This document shows positions 1-7,294 of a DNA stretch of 34,463 nt, in pieces. The notes below the pieces were generated by a model. The model saw only the letters and a list, made by a program, of their open reading frames with translations, was not told the origin of the DNA and made no database searches. The DNA is from Alphaproteobacteria bacterium (GTDB lineage: Bacteria; Pseudomonadota; Alphaproteobacteria; M2410): positions 1 to 34,463 of the forward strand of contig JAUWTJ010000044.1 in assembly GCA_030614785.1 (NCBI GenBank), in the 5' to 3' direction. The number at the start of each line of letters is the position of its first letter. Within the stretch, counting starts at the first letter, position 1. The translations under genes and the position numbers were made by a program.

Positions 1-497
1 GCCCGCGCTCGAAGCAAATCGGACAACCCCTCCGGCTGCCCCACTGCTGCCTGTAGCTCTGAAAATGGACCTATTTCTTTATGTATTACTCTTCGGACTC
101 GGCCAGCAATTTTCTTTTGTTCCTCAGGTATTTCGTGATTGTAGAACTTTCTTGAAATCAAACCGTCACCATAATCGTCCGCAATCCATGCGCTGAGTGC
201 ACTCAATCGATGGGCACCATCAATGACAAAAATGAAACTAGGTGATTGCCACAAAATCACCGAGGGAATTAGCTCCCTGTCAACATAACTCTTCAAAAAA
301 CTCAGCAATTGACTTTGCGACCAATGATTTGTCTCCCTTTGAAAATCAGGCTTCCTCAAATTCTTTTTTACAAGCGAGTTGTCTGACAATTGTTCGACAC
401 CCAGACTTTGGATTTTCTCACCGGTATCCGTACTTGCTGGTTCCAAGGCAAAATCAGCTCGAGGGATCATCGCATCCAAATTAATTTTGGCGGCCAT
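1..497 (-). CDS. DUF262/ParB-like (GmrSD N-terminal type) protein, 3' end cut by window edge
   Basis: An open frame runs from ATG at 497 to the window edge with no stop (165 codons visible). GGAG and AGAGG stretches stand just upstream of the ATG. The translation has the layout of a DUF262 domain: DFQRE followed by a Trp (WSQSQL), then IPSVILW, then FVIDGAHRLSALSAWI at roughly residues 85-100, then DDYGDG. In this family the DGQxR-type motif is the core of a ParB/Srx-like nucleotide-binding or nuclease fold, and members include GmrSD restriction enzymes and other defence proteins. Here the motif reads DGAHR rather than DGQQR. The C-terminal effector part lies outside the window, so function cannot be assigned. 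The DNA is AT-richer than the genes to its right (25 of 60 G/C in 241-300), which fits acquired DNA. The superfamily call is fairly firm; a defence role is inference. Confidence 0.75.
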   Translation of the reverse strand, partial: MAAKINLDAMIPRADFALEPASTDTGEKIQSLGVEQLSDNSLVKKNLRKPDFQRETNHWSQSQLLSFLKSYVDRELIPSVILWQSPSFIFVIDGAHRLSALSAWIADDYGDGLISRKFYNHEIPEEQKKIAGRVRRVIHKEIGPFSELQAAVGQPEGLSDLLRAR

Positions 498-600
498 CCT
501 CTTTCTCCCAGAATCTACTACATGTTGTTTTTGAAAGCACAATTCAACATATGCGATCTTAACTTTCAAGTGTGTATTCTGGAGGGCACAACATTAGGTC

Positions 601-624
601 CGATTGGTATGAAAAAACCAATCG
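601..624. repeat. 8-bp perfect inverted repeat upstream of the DUF262-like gene
   Basis: CGATTGGT (601-608) and ACCAATCG (617-624) form a perfect dyad with an 8-nt AT-rich loop. No T-tract follows on either strand, so an intrinsic terminator is unlikely. It lies in the 214-bp gap between the DUF262-like gene and the TetR gene, where I see no other gene. It could be an operator or a trace of the junction between the AT-rich and GC-richer DNA. Confidence 0.4.
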
Positions 625-711
625 ACTCAACTTAATATCCCCAAAAGACTTGCAGCGGAATTTTATCCTCTTGAACATGCGGATAACGCTTTAATGGCTC
701 AAACGGTCGAC

Positions 712-1305
712 TTATTGGCTCCCTCGATAGCCTTCAATCAACCGCACAATTCCGTCCTCAAACGCCTTGCCGTAGAGGCCCCTGTAGTCCTCCAGCACAG
801 CGGCTTGCACCACGCCCATGACGGCACGGGACAGGATGAAGGTATCGGTTCTTGTCGCGCCTTTGGGAGCGGGCAAAAGGTAGGAGGTGGTGTCGGCACT
901 CTTGCCCATCTGCTCGGGGGTTGCCTCATCGCGGATCGCCTTCAGGGCAGCGCGGCGGGTGGCGGGGGTCTCCTTCATCATACTGATATAGAAACGCATC
1001 GAGGCGCGCGTAGCCTCCCGGGTACTCAGCCCCTCTTCGATGAGCCGCTTGTTATTGGCCCTGTGTCTGGCCGTCTCGCGCATGCCGAGCTCGATGAGGA
1101 TATGTTCCTTGCGGGCGAAATATTGATAGAGCGTTCCGATGCTGACACCGGCGCGTTCGGCGATCCGGTTGGTGTTGAACGCCGCCTCCCCCTCGCCCTC
1201 CAAAATCTGAATAGCGGCTTCTAAGATCGCCGCTTTGGTCGCACGAGCCCGCGCCTGCTTTGGGCGGCGACGTGCGGGCTGCGACGGTTCTGCGGGATCT
1301 GGCAT
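712..1305 (-). CDS. TetR/AcrR family transcriptional regulator
   Basis: A protein of 197 residues with a basic N-terminal tail (RRRPKQARARATK) and a typical TetR helix-turn-helix at about residues 44-63, including AERAGVSIGTLYQYFARKEHIL. The C-terminal ligand-binding half is generic and gives no clue to the effector. The gene is divergent from the thioesterase gene at 1390. The 84-bp gap between them holds the dyad TGAGTA-T-TACTCA, a plausible operator for repression of both genes. By analogy with other TetR regulators divergent from acyl-CoA-active enzymes, the ligand could be an acyl-CoA or an aromatic compound, but nothing in the sequence decides this. Confidence 0.9.
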   Translation of the reverse strand: MPDPAEPSQPARRRPKQARARATKAAILEAAIQILEGEGEAAFNTNRIAERAGVSIGTLYQYFARKEHILIELGMRETARHRANNKRLIEEGLSTREATRASMRFYISMMKETPATRRAALKAIRDEATPEQMGKSADTTSYLLPAPKGATRTDTFILSRAVMGVVQAAVLEDYRGLYGKAFEDGIVRLIEGYRGSQ

Positions 1306-1344
1306 CGGGGTTTTTCATCCTCATTAAAAGCGAGTAGCTAAATA

Positions 1345-1357
1345 TGAGTATTACTCA
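1345..1357. promoter_or_regulatory. Candidate TetR operator between divergent genes
   Basis: TGAGTA (1345-1350) and TACTCA (1352-1357) form a perfect 6-bp dyad around a single T. It sits about 40 bp upstream of the TetR start and 32 bp upstream of the thioesterase start, the usual location for an operator shared by divergent genes. Assignment to the adjacent TetR protein is inferred from position. Confidence 0.45.
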
Positions 1358-1389
1358 GATTATATGCCAAAGCAAACAGGAGTAACCGA

Positions 1390-1848
1390 ATGACGAATAC
1401 AAATGATGAGCCCGGCGAGACCTGGGCGCGGCGGCGCCTTGATGAGATCAAGGCCGGAACAGTTGATACGCCCGTCCTCGTCGAGACCCTTCAACTTGGT
1501 CTGCTTGATGACTGGGCACCTGGTTGGGTGAAAAAACGATGGGCCCCGAAGCCGGAACTTTTACATGCCGATGGTTCAAAATTCGGAGGCTATACGGCGG
1601 CGCTCGCCGACCAGGTGATGAGTTTTGCCGCCATGACCGTCGTGCCGGGTGACAAGGCGTTTCGCACAATCAATCTCTCTCTTCAGTTTTTCAAATTGAG
1701 CCACGCAGAAGAACTTGTCATCGAAGGCCACGTCGTGGCGCAGTCAAAGCGGATCATCTCTGTGGAGGTAACCTTCTGCCATCCAGACGGAACACTGGTG
1801 GCCAAAGCCACGGGTCAACAGGCGGTCATCGCGTATCCTGGCGGCTGA
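1390..1848 (+). CDS. PaaI-type (hotdog-fold) thioesterase family protein
   Basis: A protein of 152 residues, within the usual size of single-domain hotdog thioesterases. The segment with GSKFGGYTAALADQVMSFAAM at about residues 62-82 matches the hotdog central helix in position and character: a Gly-rich turn, then a helix with Asp in the place of the usual catalytic acidic residue. It is followed by beta-strand-like stretches (FRTINLSLQFF, LVIEGHVVAQSKRIISVEVTFCHPDGTLVAKATGQQAVI), which resemble the strand pattern of the PaaI/4HBT group. Members hydrolyse acyl-CoA or aryl-CoA thioesters in the cytoplasm. The gene has a divergent TetR neighbour that probably controls it. SD-like CAGGAG stands upstream of the ATG. 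Family is likely; the substrate is unknown. Confidence 0.8.
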   Translation: MTNTNDEPGETWARRRLDEIKAGTVDTPVLVETLQLGLLDDWAPGWVKKRWAPKPELLHADGSKFGGYTAALADQVMSFAAMTVVPGDKAFRTINLSLQFFKLSHAEELVIEGHVVAQSKRIISVEVTFCHPDGTLVAKATGQQAVIAYPGG

Positions 1849-1889
1849 ACGGGTCCTGGAAATGTGAGCGCGACTCTACACTTAATGTG

Positions 1890-1927
1890 AGTGATCACTT
1901 GCTTACATAAAACCCGACTGATAACGA
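1890..1927 (+). promoter_or_regulatory. Palindrome and weak candidate promoter upstream of the lipoprotein gene
   Basis: A perfect 10-bp palindrome AGTGATCACT lies at 1890-1899. TTGCTT at 1899-1904 is followed after 17 bp by TAACGA (1922-1927), a poor -10 match. The palindrome overlaps the start of the -35-like hexamer, so it could be an operator. Weak evidence, by eye only. Confidence 0.3.
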
Positions 1928-1960
1928 TACGCAGCTTCGTTGAAACAGGAGGGTATTGTT

Positions 1961-2914
1961 ATGAAAACGCGTATTCTACTGGTTCTTCTTGCGCCGCTGC
2001 TGTGGTCCTGTGCCACCGCCGAAACGCGGCCGGCGGTTGATGCTTCGGCCTATTTGTTCGACCTTGAGGTTGCGGTAAGTCCGGAGCTTGCAGACTTTGA
2101 TCCCGACGTCGCCAAGGGCGGCGACTCGGGCGCCTTGCGCGGGGCGGGCATGGGCGCGGGTGGATGTATTATGTTCGGACTTGAGGCGGATGCGACGAGT
2201 GGGGGCAGCACCTTCCTGCTGGGAACAGCACTTGGTGTTGTCCTGTCACCAGCCTGTGCCCTTGTTGGCAGCGTCGTTGGTGGCAGTATGGCAGAGACAA
2301 AGGAAGATGTTACTGCCCGCATTGCTGCACTCAATGATATGGCCCTCGAACTCGACTACCCCTCCGATCTTGCCCGGCTTCTGGCGGAAGACCTGAAGTC
2401 CGGTTCGACCTATCATATTGATCAGTCATCTGATGACAGGCAGAAGGCTCCTGTTACTCCCGAGCCATCGCTCGATCATTCCGCGAGCGGCACCATCGCA
2501 GAAACGAGGCCCGTTCTGGCGCCCGGGACCAACTATGAGGACACCCTGCCCGCTGTGGTGGTCCGTCCGACCGAGCCCAATGCCAAAGTTCAACTTAACA
2601 TCACCGGCTATGGCCTGACTGGCGGGGGCATCGACCCCAAATTGCCATTGCAGCTAACCGCAACGCTCTGCGTAACTCAATACGCGACCGGCGAGGCGCT
2701 GGTTTCTCGCAGGCTCACCGTTGCAAGCAAATCCATGCGGCTTGAGGATTGGGCGGCGCTCGGGCCAGATGGGCTTGAGGCCGAGACACAGTCGCTTGTT
2801 CATCGCCTGTCAGCTGCGACGCAAGCTGCCATGGGCGCCCAGGTCAAATTGGACTACAAGACATCTTGCGATCAGAAGACCCTATTTGGCCGCCTGGTGC
2901 TGCCCGTGTCGTGA
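1961..2914 (+). CDS. Predicted outer-membrane/periplasmic lipoprotein, function unknown
   Basis: I place the start at ATG 1961 rather than the upstream in-frame TTG at 1940, because a strong AGGAGGG Shine-Dalgarno lies at 1947-1953 and the resulting N-terminus (MKTRILLVLLAPLLWSC) is a good lipoprotein signal with lipidation Cys at residue 17. That gives 317 residues. After the signal there is a Gly-rich, small-residue hydrophobic segment at roughly residues 56-100 (RGAGMGAGG, then a stretch ending VVGGSMAET) similar to glycine-zipper membrane segments. A charged region and a Pro/Thr-rich linker come next. The C-terminal half is beta-rich (VQLNITGYGLTGGGIDPKL, LPLQLTATLCV). I do not recognise a named family. 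It stands alone between the thioesterase and the serine hydrolase. Confidence 0.8.
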   Translation: MKTRILLVLLAPLLWSCATAETRPAVDASAYLFDLEVAVSPELADFDPDVAKGGDSGALRGAGMGAGGCIMFGLEADATSGGSTFLLGTALGVVLSPACALVGSVVGGSMAETKEDVTARIAALNDMALELDYPSDLARLLAEDLKSGSTYHIDQSSDDRQKAPVTPEPSLDHSASGTIAETRPVLAPGTNYEDTLPAVVVRPTEPNAKVQLNITGYGLTGGGIDPKLPLQLTATLCVTQYATGEALVSRRLTVASKSMRLEDWAALGPDGLEAETQSLVHRLSAATQAAMGAQVKLDYKTSCDQKTLFGRLVLPVS

Positions 2915-3004
2915 GTAACCTGTTGCCTTATTTTTCAGGTTGCTCTGAAGGCAATATCCCCTATTGTCCAATCATAACAGCGACAACATGAAGGGGACGC
3001 GCCA

Positions 3005-4216
3005 ATGTCTGTAGCGCCAGCGACGAATATGAGTGTGCTCGACGACACGCTAGATTTTGAGAAAGTTCATTCAACCTTACAGAGTTATGTGGACAGGGAA
3101 CTCTTGTCCGGCGTCTCTTGCGCCATCCTCAAAGGTCAGGATCTTGTTGATGTCTTTGCCACGGGTCATGCAGATATTGAAGGCGGCGAGACGCTTGGTA
3201 TGGATCACCTCTTCAGGGTTTTCTCCAACACCAAACTGGTAACGACCACGGCCATCATGATGCTGTTCGAGGACGGCAAGATCGAGCTTGATGATCCGAT
3301 TGAAAAGTGGATACCGCAGCTTGGCAATCGAAAAGTCCTGAAACCCGGCGCAACGGATGCCAGCGACGTGGAGGACGCGGAACGGTCCATTTCCATTCGC
3401 CATCTGCTCTCCCACTCCTCCGGTTTAACCTATGGTCTGTTTGATCCGGGGAGTGTGGCCTACGCACTCTATCAGGATGCTCGTGTCAATGATCCGTCGA
3501 CGCCGCTTTCGGTGATGATGGATGCGCTTGAACCCCTGCCGCTTGTGTTTCACCCTGGAACATCGTGGGAATATTCCGTGGCAACCGATGTGCTGGGGCA
3601 TCTGGTGGAAGTCATAAGCGGCAAGAGCCTCGGCGACTTCTTTGCAGCGCGCATCTTTGATCCGCTTGGCATGATCGACACAGGGTTTCACAGACCCGAA
3701 AGTGATCGCCCGCGTCTTGCCAAAATCTATCTGGGCGCAAGTATGGAAGAGCCCATGAAGACCGGTCTTACCGAATCGCCAGGCCTGATGTCTTTTGACC
3801 ATTTTGCTCCGCCAATACGGCCGTCGGGCGGCGGCGGTCTGGTCTCGACCCTGCCGGATATGGTGGCGCTGATCCGCAGCTACATGCCTGGCGGGCGCGA
3901 TCTGCTCAAGCGCGAGACCATCGGTATGATGATGACCAATCAACTGGCAAAGGACGTCAACGTCCAGTTCCCCATGTTTGGCGCGGTTTCCGGTGTCACC
4001 TTCGGACTTGGCGGCGCGCTCAAGGAGCAGCCGGCCCCGGGAGAACCTGAAAGTGCCATAGGAGAATTCCAGTGGGGCGGCGTTGCCGGGACGCACTGGT
4101 GGATCAATCCGCAGACCAATATTGCGGCGCTCACCATGACCCAGCGCGAGATGGCGTTCTGGCATCCGTTCTCGGCGGACTTCAAGCGCGAGGTTTACAC
4201 GGCCATGGCCGAATAG
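3005..4216 (+). CDS. Serine hydrolase of the beta-lactamase/esterase (class C-like) fold
   Basis: A protein of 403 residues with the motifs of the beta-lactamase-related serine hydrolases. The SxxK motif is S74-N-T-K77 in FRVFSNTKLVT. The second motif is Y190-S-V in SWEYSVATDVLGHLVE, where beta-lactamases have YxN and esterases of this family commonly have YSx. HLLSHSSGLTYG is the usual family block, and GGVAGTHWWINP near the C-terminus occupies the KTG/HxG position. No signal peptide is visible, so a cytoplasmic EstB-like esterase or lactonase is more likely than a secreted beta-lactamase. GGGGA-type SD sequence (AAGGGGAC) lies upstream of ATG 3005. The preceding 90-bp gap holds an imperfect TTGCCTT/AAGGCAA inverted repeat. 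Substrate unknown. Confidence 0.88.
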   Translation: MSVAPATNMSVLDDTLDFEKVHSTLQSYVDRELLSGVSCAILKGQDLVDVFATGHADIEGGETLGMDHLFRVFSNTKLVTTTAIMMLFEDGKIELDDPIEKWIPQLGNRKVLKPGATDASDVEDAERSISIRHLLSHSSGLTYGLFDPGSVAYALYQDARVNDPSTPLSVMMDALEPLPLVFHPGTSWEYSVATDVLGHLVEVISGKSLGDFFAARIFDPLGMIDTGFHRPESDRPRLAKIYLGASMEEPMKTGLTESPGLMSFDHFAPPIRPSGGGGLVSTLPDMVALIRSYMPGGRDLLKRETIGMMMTNQLAKDVNVQFPMFGAVSGVTFGLGGALKEQPAPGEPESAIGEFQWGGVAGTHWWINPQTNIAALTMTQREMAFWHPFSADFKREVYTAMAE

Positions 4217-4226
4217 CGATCACTCG

Positions 4227-4255
4227 TTGCCGAGGTTCAGGCGCCGTGCTAATCT
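4227..4255 (+). promoter_or_regulatory. Candidate promoter of the merR-gfa-ygfZ-persulfide dioxygenase operon
   Basis: TTGCCG (4227-4232) and TAATCT (4250-4255) are 17 bp apart and end 33 bp upstream of the MerR start. Both hexamers are only partial matches to a sigma-70-type promoter. It is the best candidate in the 72-bp gap before a closely packed four-gene run. Confidence 0.35.
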
Positions 4256-4288
4256 CTACAGTCTCTGGAGCTATTTGCGAGACACGTC

Positions 4289-4738
4289 ATGGATCACGCC
4301 TTTACAATCGGACGCCTTTCGAAAGAAAGCGGCGTCAAGGTTCAGACCATTCGCTATTACGAAGAGATCGGCATGATGCCTCTGGCGATGCGGTCTGAAG
4401 GCAATCAGCGGCTCTACGGCGACGCGGAGATCGCCCGGCTGAAATTTATCCGCCACGCGCGCGACCTCGGCTTTGGACTGCCGGCGATCCGTGAACTGCT
4501 GGAACTTGGCGATGCGCCGGAAGCGCCGTGCGCCCACGCGGACGAGATCGCCAAACGCCAGCTGCGCGACGTCGAGGAAAAGATCGAGCAATTGACCGGT
4601 CTGCAAACCGAGCTGACCCGCATGGTCAAGCAATGCAATCACGGCCAGATTTCCGATTGCCGCGTCATTGAAATTCTCTCCGACCACGACAATTGCCTGG
4701 AAGAATCCCACGGAGGTCGCGCCCATGTCAAATCCTGA
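4289..4738 (+). CDS. MerR family regulator with metal/thiol-type cysteines
   Basis: A protein of 149 residues. The N-terminal MerR winged helix-turn-helix is clear (FTIGRLSKESGVKVQTIRYYEEIGMMP, residues 5-31, and NQRLYGDAEIARLKFIRHARDLGF). A long dimerisation helix follows at about residues 82-115. C81, C116 and C124 sit where ZntR/CadR/PbrR-type sensors have their metal-binding cysteines (PCAHADEIA before the helix; QCNHGQISDCRVIEIL after it), and there is an extra C136. In that family these residues bind Zn, Cd or Pb. The gene overlaps the GFA-fold gene by 14 bp and heads an apparent operon with thiol and sulfur functions, so a thiol or persulfide signal is also conceivable. Family is certain; the inducer is not. 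Confidence 0.92.
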   Translation: MDHAFTIGRLSKESGVKVQTIRYYEEIGMMPLAMRSEGNQRLYGDAEIARLKFIRHARDLGFGLPAIRELLELGDAPEAPCAHADEIAKRQLRDVEEKIEQLTGLQTELTRMVKQCNHGQISDCRVIEILSDHDNCLEESHGGRAHVKS

Positions 4739-5129
4739 TACAAGAAAGGGGTCGTGCCATTGCGGCGGCGTTGCCTTTGAAGTGCGGTCCGATGTGCCCG
4801 ATGTGACGTTCTGCCATTGTGTGGACTGCCGTAAAACGACGGGTCACTTCCATGCGGCGGTCGGGATCAAAGAAAAGAACTTCAAGTTGACAAAGGACGA
4901 GACGCTGAAGTGGTACGCCTCATCGGAAAACGTCCGACGCGGATTTTGTGAGCGGTGTGGCGGCAATCTGTTTTATCAACGTGAGGGAAATGAAACTTCC
5001 TATATAGCTGTCCAGGCGGGAATGTTTGATGTCCCGACAGGCCTCACAGGAGGACGTCACATTTTTGTTGGTGAAAAATCTGATTACTACGAGATCGGCG
5101 ATGATCTCCCGAAAGTTGATAGATGGTAG
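4725..5129 (+). CDS. GFA (glutathione-dependent formaldehyde-activating) / CENP-V family protein
   Basis: The start is set at ATG 4725, preceded by GGAGGT at 4712-4717. A longer frame opens upstream but runs inside merR. The product has 134 residues with the full GFA cysteine set: C11-H-C13 (SCHCGG), C30-H-C32-x-x-C35 (CHCVDC) and C75-x-x-C78 (CERCGG). These bind two zinc ions in the fold. Characterised members include glutathione-hydroxymethyl synthase Gfa, but most paralogs are uncharacterised, so formaldehyde chemistry should not be assumed. The 5' end overlaps merR by 14 bp and the 3' end overlaps ygfZ by 7 bp, so translation is likely coupled. The neighbouring persulfide dioxygenase also uses glutathione adducts, which supports a low-molecular-weight thiol substrate. 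Confidence 0.88.
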   Translation: MSNPDTRKGSCHCGGVAFEVRSDVPDVTFCHCVDCRKTTGHFHAAVGIKEKNFKLTKDETLKWYASSENVRRGFCERCGGNLFYQREGNETSYIAVQAGMFDVPTGLTGGRHIFVGEKSDYYEIGDDLPKVDRW

Positions 5130-5998
5130 ATATTTGCACCCTTCCCTCCCGCGCGGTCTTTCGTCTGACCGGCAGCGATGTCACCGAATGGCTACAGGGC
5201 CTGATCACCAATGATATGGCGCGCCTTGAGGCCGAAGGCGCGCTTTATACCGCCCTTCTGTCGCCGCAGGGAAAGATCCTGTTTGATTTTCTGGTCTACC
5301 AGGCAGATGACGGCTTGCTGATCGACTGCGAGGCTGTCTCTCTTGAGCCCCTGATGAAACGTCTGTCGATGTATCGGATGCGCAGCGATGTTATGCTTAC
5401 GCCCCAACCCTCCCTCGGTGTCATCTCGTCGTGCACGCCGCTCGACACGGCCCTGCCCTTTGTTGAACTTGCGGTGCGCGATCCGCGACTGGAAAAGCTC
5501 GGGCACCGCATGGTCGGCGACCCGGCACTGATGCGACAAGAGTATGAGAGCCAGGGCCACAGGGTTGATGACGAGAGCGTCTATCGGGATTATTTGCTGA
5601 AGCTGGGCGTGCCCAATGGTGCCGCAGACTTTGCGCCGGGCAAGGCCTATCCGCTGGAGAGCAATTTCGAAGAACTGAACGGCGTCAGTTTCACCAAGGG
5701 TTGCTTCATTGGCCAGGAAGTCGTTGCGCGTATGAAGCACAAGGCGGTTCTCAAAAAGCGAACCCTGCCCTTTACGACGGATGGCGGCACACTGGCCCCG
5801 GGCTCCGAAATTCGTGCCGGCAGTGCAAAGGCAGGAGAAGTCATCTCAAGTTCGGGGCGCGCTGGCCTCGCCGTTATCCGGCTTGAAGAATGGCGACAAT
5901 CCAAGGCGGCGGAGTTGTCACTGGAGGCGGATGGTGTAAGATTGAAAGTAGCTTTTCCTGACTGGCTCAATCTGAAAGAAGAGCTGAGCCCTCTTTAA
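5123..5998 (+). CDS. ygfZ: YgfZ/CAF17 folate-binding protein
   Basis: A protein of 291 residues, close to the size of bacterial YgfZ. The diagnostic K-G-C-x-x-G-Q-E signature is KGCFIGQE at residues 192-199, with the conserved Cys at 194. The N-terminal block (FRLTGSDVTEWLQGLITNDM and LLSPQGKILFDFLVY) is the aminomethyltransferase-like fold typical of the family. YgfZ and CAF17 bind tetrahydrofolate and assist maturation or repair of a subset of Fe-S enzymes in the cytoplasm. ATG 5123 lies inside the end of the GFA-fold gene, so the two are probably translationally coupled. A link to quinolinate synthase (NadA, a 4Fe-4S enzyme encoded further right) is possible but not shown here. Confidence 0.9.
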   Translation: MVDICTLPSRAVFRLTGSDVTEWLQGLITNDMARLEAEGALYTALLSPQGKILFDFLVYQADDGLLIDCEAVSLEPLMKRLSMYRMRSDVMLTPQPSLGVISSCTPLDTALPFVELAVRDPRLEKLGHRMVGDPALMRQEYESQGHRVDDESVYRDYLLKLGVPNGAADFAPGKAYPLESNFEELNGVSFTKGCFIGQEVVARMKHKAVLKKRTLPFTTDGGTLAPGSEIRAGSAKAGEVISSSGRAGLAVIRLEEWRQSKAAELSLEADGVRLKVAFPDWLNLKEELSPL

Positions 5999-6015
5999 GT
6001 AGAAGGACATACCCG

Positions 6016-7053
6016 ATGATCTTTCGTCAGCTTTTTGACTACACATCCTACACCTATACTTACCTGCTTGCTGACCGCCCGGGCGGCGAAGCCCTGATTA
6101 TTGATCCTGTGCTCGAGAAAGTTGATCGCTATATCCAGCTTGTCGAGGAGCTCGACCTGAAGCTGGTGAAGGCGATCGACACACACGTCCATGCCGATCA
6201 CATCACCGGCCTTGGCGCGCTACGGGACCGAACGCGCTGTGTGACAGTCATGGGGGCGGAAAGCGGCGTTGATGTTGTGTCGATGCGGGTCAAGGATGGC
6301 GAGCATGTCACGGCAGGCGGCATCGCTCTCACCGCAATGCACACGCCGGGGCATACGGACGATTCCTACTCCTTCCTGCTGGACAACATGGTGTTCACCG
6401 GGGACACGCTTTTCATCCGCGGCACGGGGCGCACAGATTTCCAGGCTGGCAGCTCCAAGGCGCAATATGACAGCCTGTTTAACAAGCTTCTGAAACTGCC
6501 TGACGATACCCTGGTTTATCCCGGTCATGACTATAAGGGCGATACGGTCAGCACTATTGGCGAGGAAAAACGTTTCAATCCGCGCCTGCAGGTTTCCGGC
6601 GTCGATGAATATGCGCAGATCATGGAAAACCTCGGGCTCGACAATCCGAAGATGATGGATGTCGCGGTGCCGGCCAATCTCAAAATGGGTCTGAGCCAGG
6701 ATGAGCTCGAAGCCAAGGGATGGTCGCACACGCCTGAAGAAGCCAAACGTCTGCTTGGCGAGGCCGGTGTGATCTTTGCCGACCTTCGCGACGCGGAGGA
6801 GCGAGACCACCATGGCATTTTGCCCGGCAGCGTTCATGCACCTTACGGTGCAATCGATGAAAATGTATGTCCCGGCGGCATGCTGCGGGAGCTTGTCACG
6901 GCGTCAGGCGCCAAACTCATATTCTATTGCGCCTACGGTGAGCGCTCGGCCATGGCTGTGCAGGCGGCACGGGACAACGGGCTCGAGGCGTGGAACCTCA
7001 AGGGCGGCATCGATGCCTGGAAGGCTGCAGGCGGAGAGTTCGGAAAGGTTTAG
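6016..7053 (+). CDS. Persulfide dioxygenase-like MBL-fold protein fused to a C-terminal rhodanese domain
   Basis: A protein of 345 residues with two domains. Residues 1-235 form a metallo-beta-lactamase domain of the ETHE1/Blh type, with H57-x-H59-x-D61-H62 (THVHADH), H113 (HTPGHTDD), D130 (FTGDTLF), GTGRTDFQ and H171 (YPGHDY). Together these give the mononuclear iron site of persulfide dioxygenases. Residues about 242-343 form a rhodanese domain with active-site Cys305 in the loop CAYGERS. Such proteins oxidise glutathione persulfide to sulfite while the rhodanese moves sulfane sulfur. SD AGAAGGA precedes the ATG, 17 bp after ygfZ. It is the last intact gene of the run that begins with merR. 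The exact substrate is inferred from family. Confidence 0.9.
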   Translation: MIFRQLFDYTSYTYTYLLADRPGGEALIIDPVLEKVDRYIQLVEELDLKLVKAIDTHVHADHITGLGALRDRTRCVTVMGAESGVDVVSMRVKDGEHVTAGGIALTAMHTPGHTDDSYSFLLDNMVFTGDTLFIRGTGRTDFQAGSSKAQYDSLFNKLLKLPDDTLVYPGHDYKGDTVSTIGEEKRFNPRLQVSGVDEYAQIMENLGLDNPKMMDVAVPANLKMGLSQDELEAKGWSHTPEEAKRLLGEAGVIFADLRDAEERDHHGILPGSVHAPYGAIDENVCPGGMLRELVTASGAKLIFYCAYGERSAMAVQAARDNGLEAWNLKGGIDAWKAAGGEFGKV

Positions 7054-7267
7054 AGACCGGCGACGAGAATTCCAAAGTCTGACTTCACAGAAGAAGGTTT
7101 TGACGCCTTTGATCGCAGACTTCGCGAGGGAACAGATCTTCTGGAGACCTGGTTCGAGGACAGTCGATTCTATTCCGGCACCAGTGAGAGTGGATCAGAA
7201 CTTGAATCCTGGCAGATCGATTCCGAAAGGCAGCCGGTGCATGAATGGTCCGTATCTTGAAAGTTAG
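7054..7267 (+). pseudogene. Short gene relic resembling the N-terminus of GCS2-type glutamate-cysteine ligase family proteins
   Basis: Directly after the persulfide dioxygenase stop, the same frame stays open for 68 codons to TGA at 7258-7260. It has no ATG at a sensible position and no ribosome binding site. Its content reads like real protein: FDAFDRRLREGTDLLETWF, then ESGSELESWQIDSERQPV. Proteins of the glutamate-cysteine ligase family 2 often begin with a segment of the form RL-x-E-x-x-LL-x-WF, then ELE-x-W-x-x-D, then P-x-N-x-x-YLE. The missing N-x-x-YLE part appears in another frame just downstream (NGPYLES, ending at 7267), as if by a frameshift. I read this as a decayed fragment. Family recognition is from memory of motifs and remains tentative. 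Confidence 0.35.
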
Positions 7268-7294
7268 TATCAGCTATGACTACTCATGACTGAC

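Noticed and set aside
242-635. Two short plus-strand frames at the left edge
   Set aside because: They are antisense to, or just upstream of, the DUF262-like gene, which has coherent motifs and an SD.
694-1224. Open frame on the plus strand (176 codons)
   Set aside because: Antisense to the TetR gene.
3425-4165. Open frame on the minus strand (246 codons)
   Set aside because: Antisense to the serine hydrolase with intact SxxK and YSV motifs.
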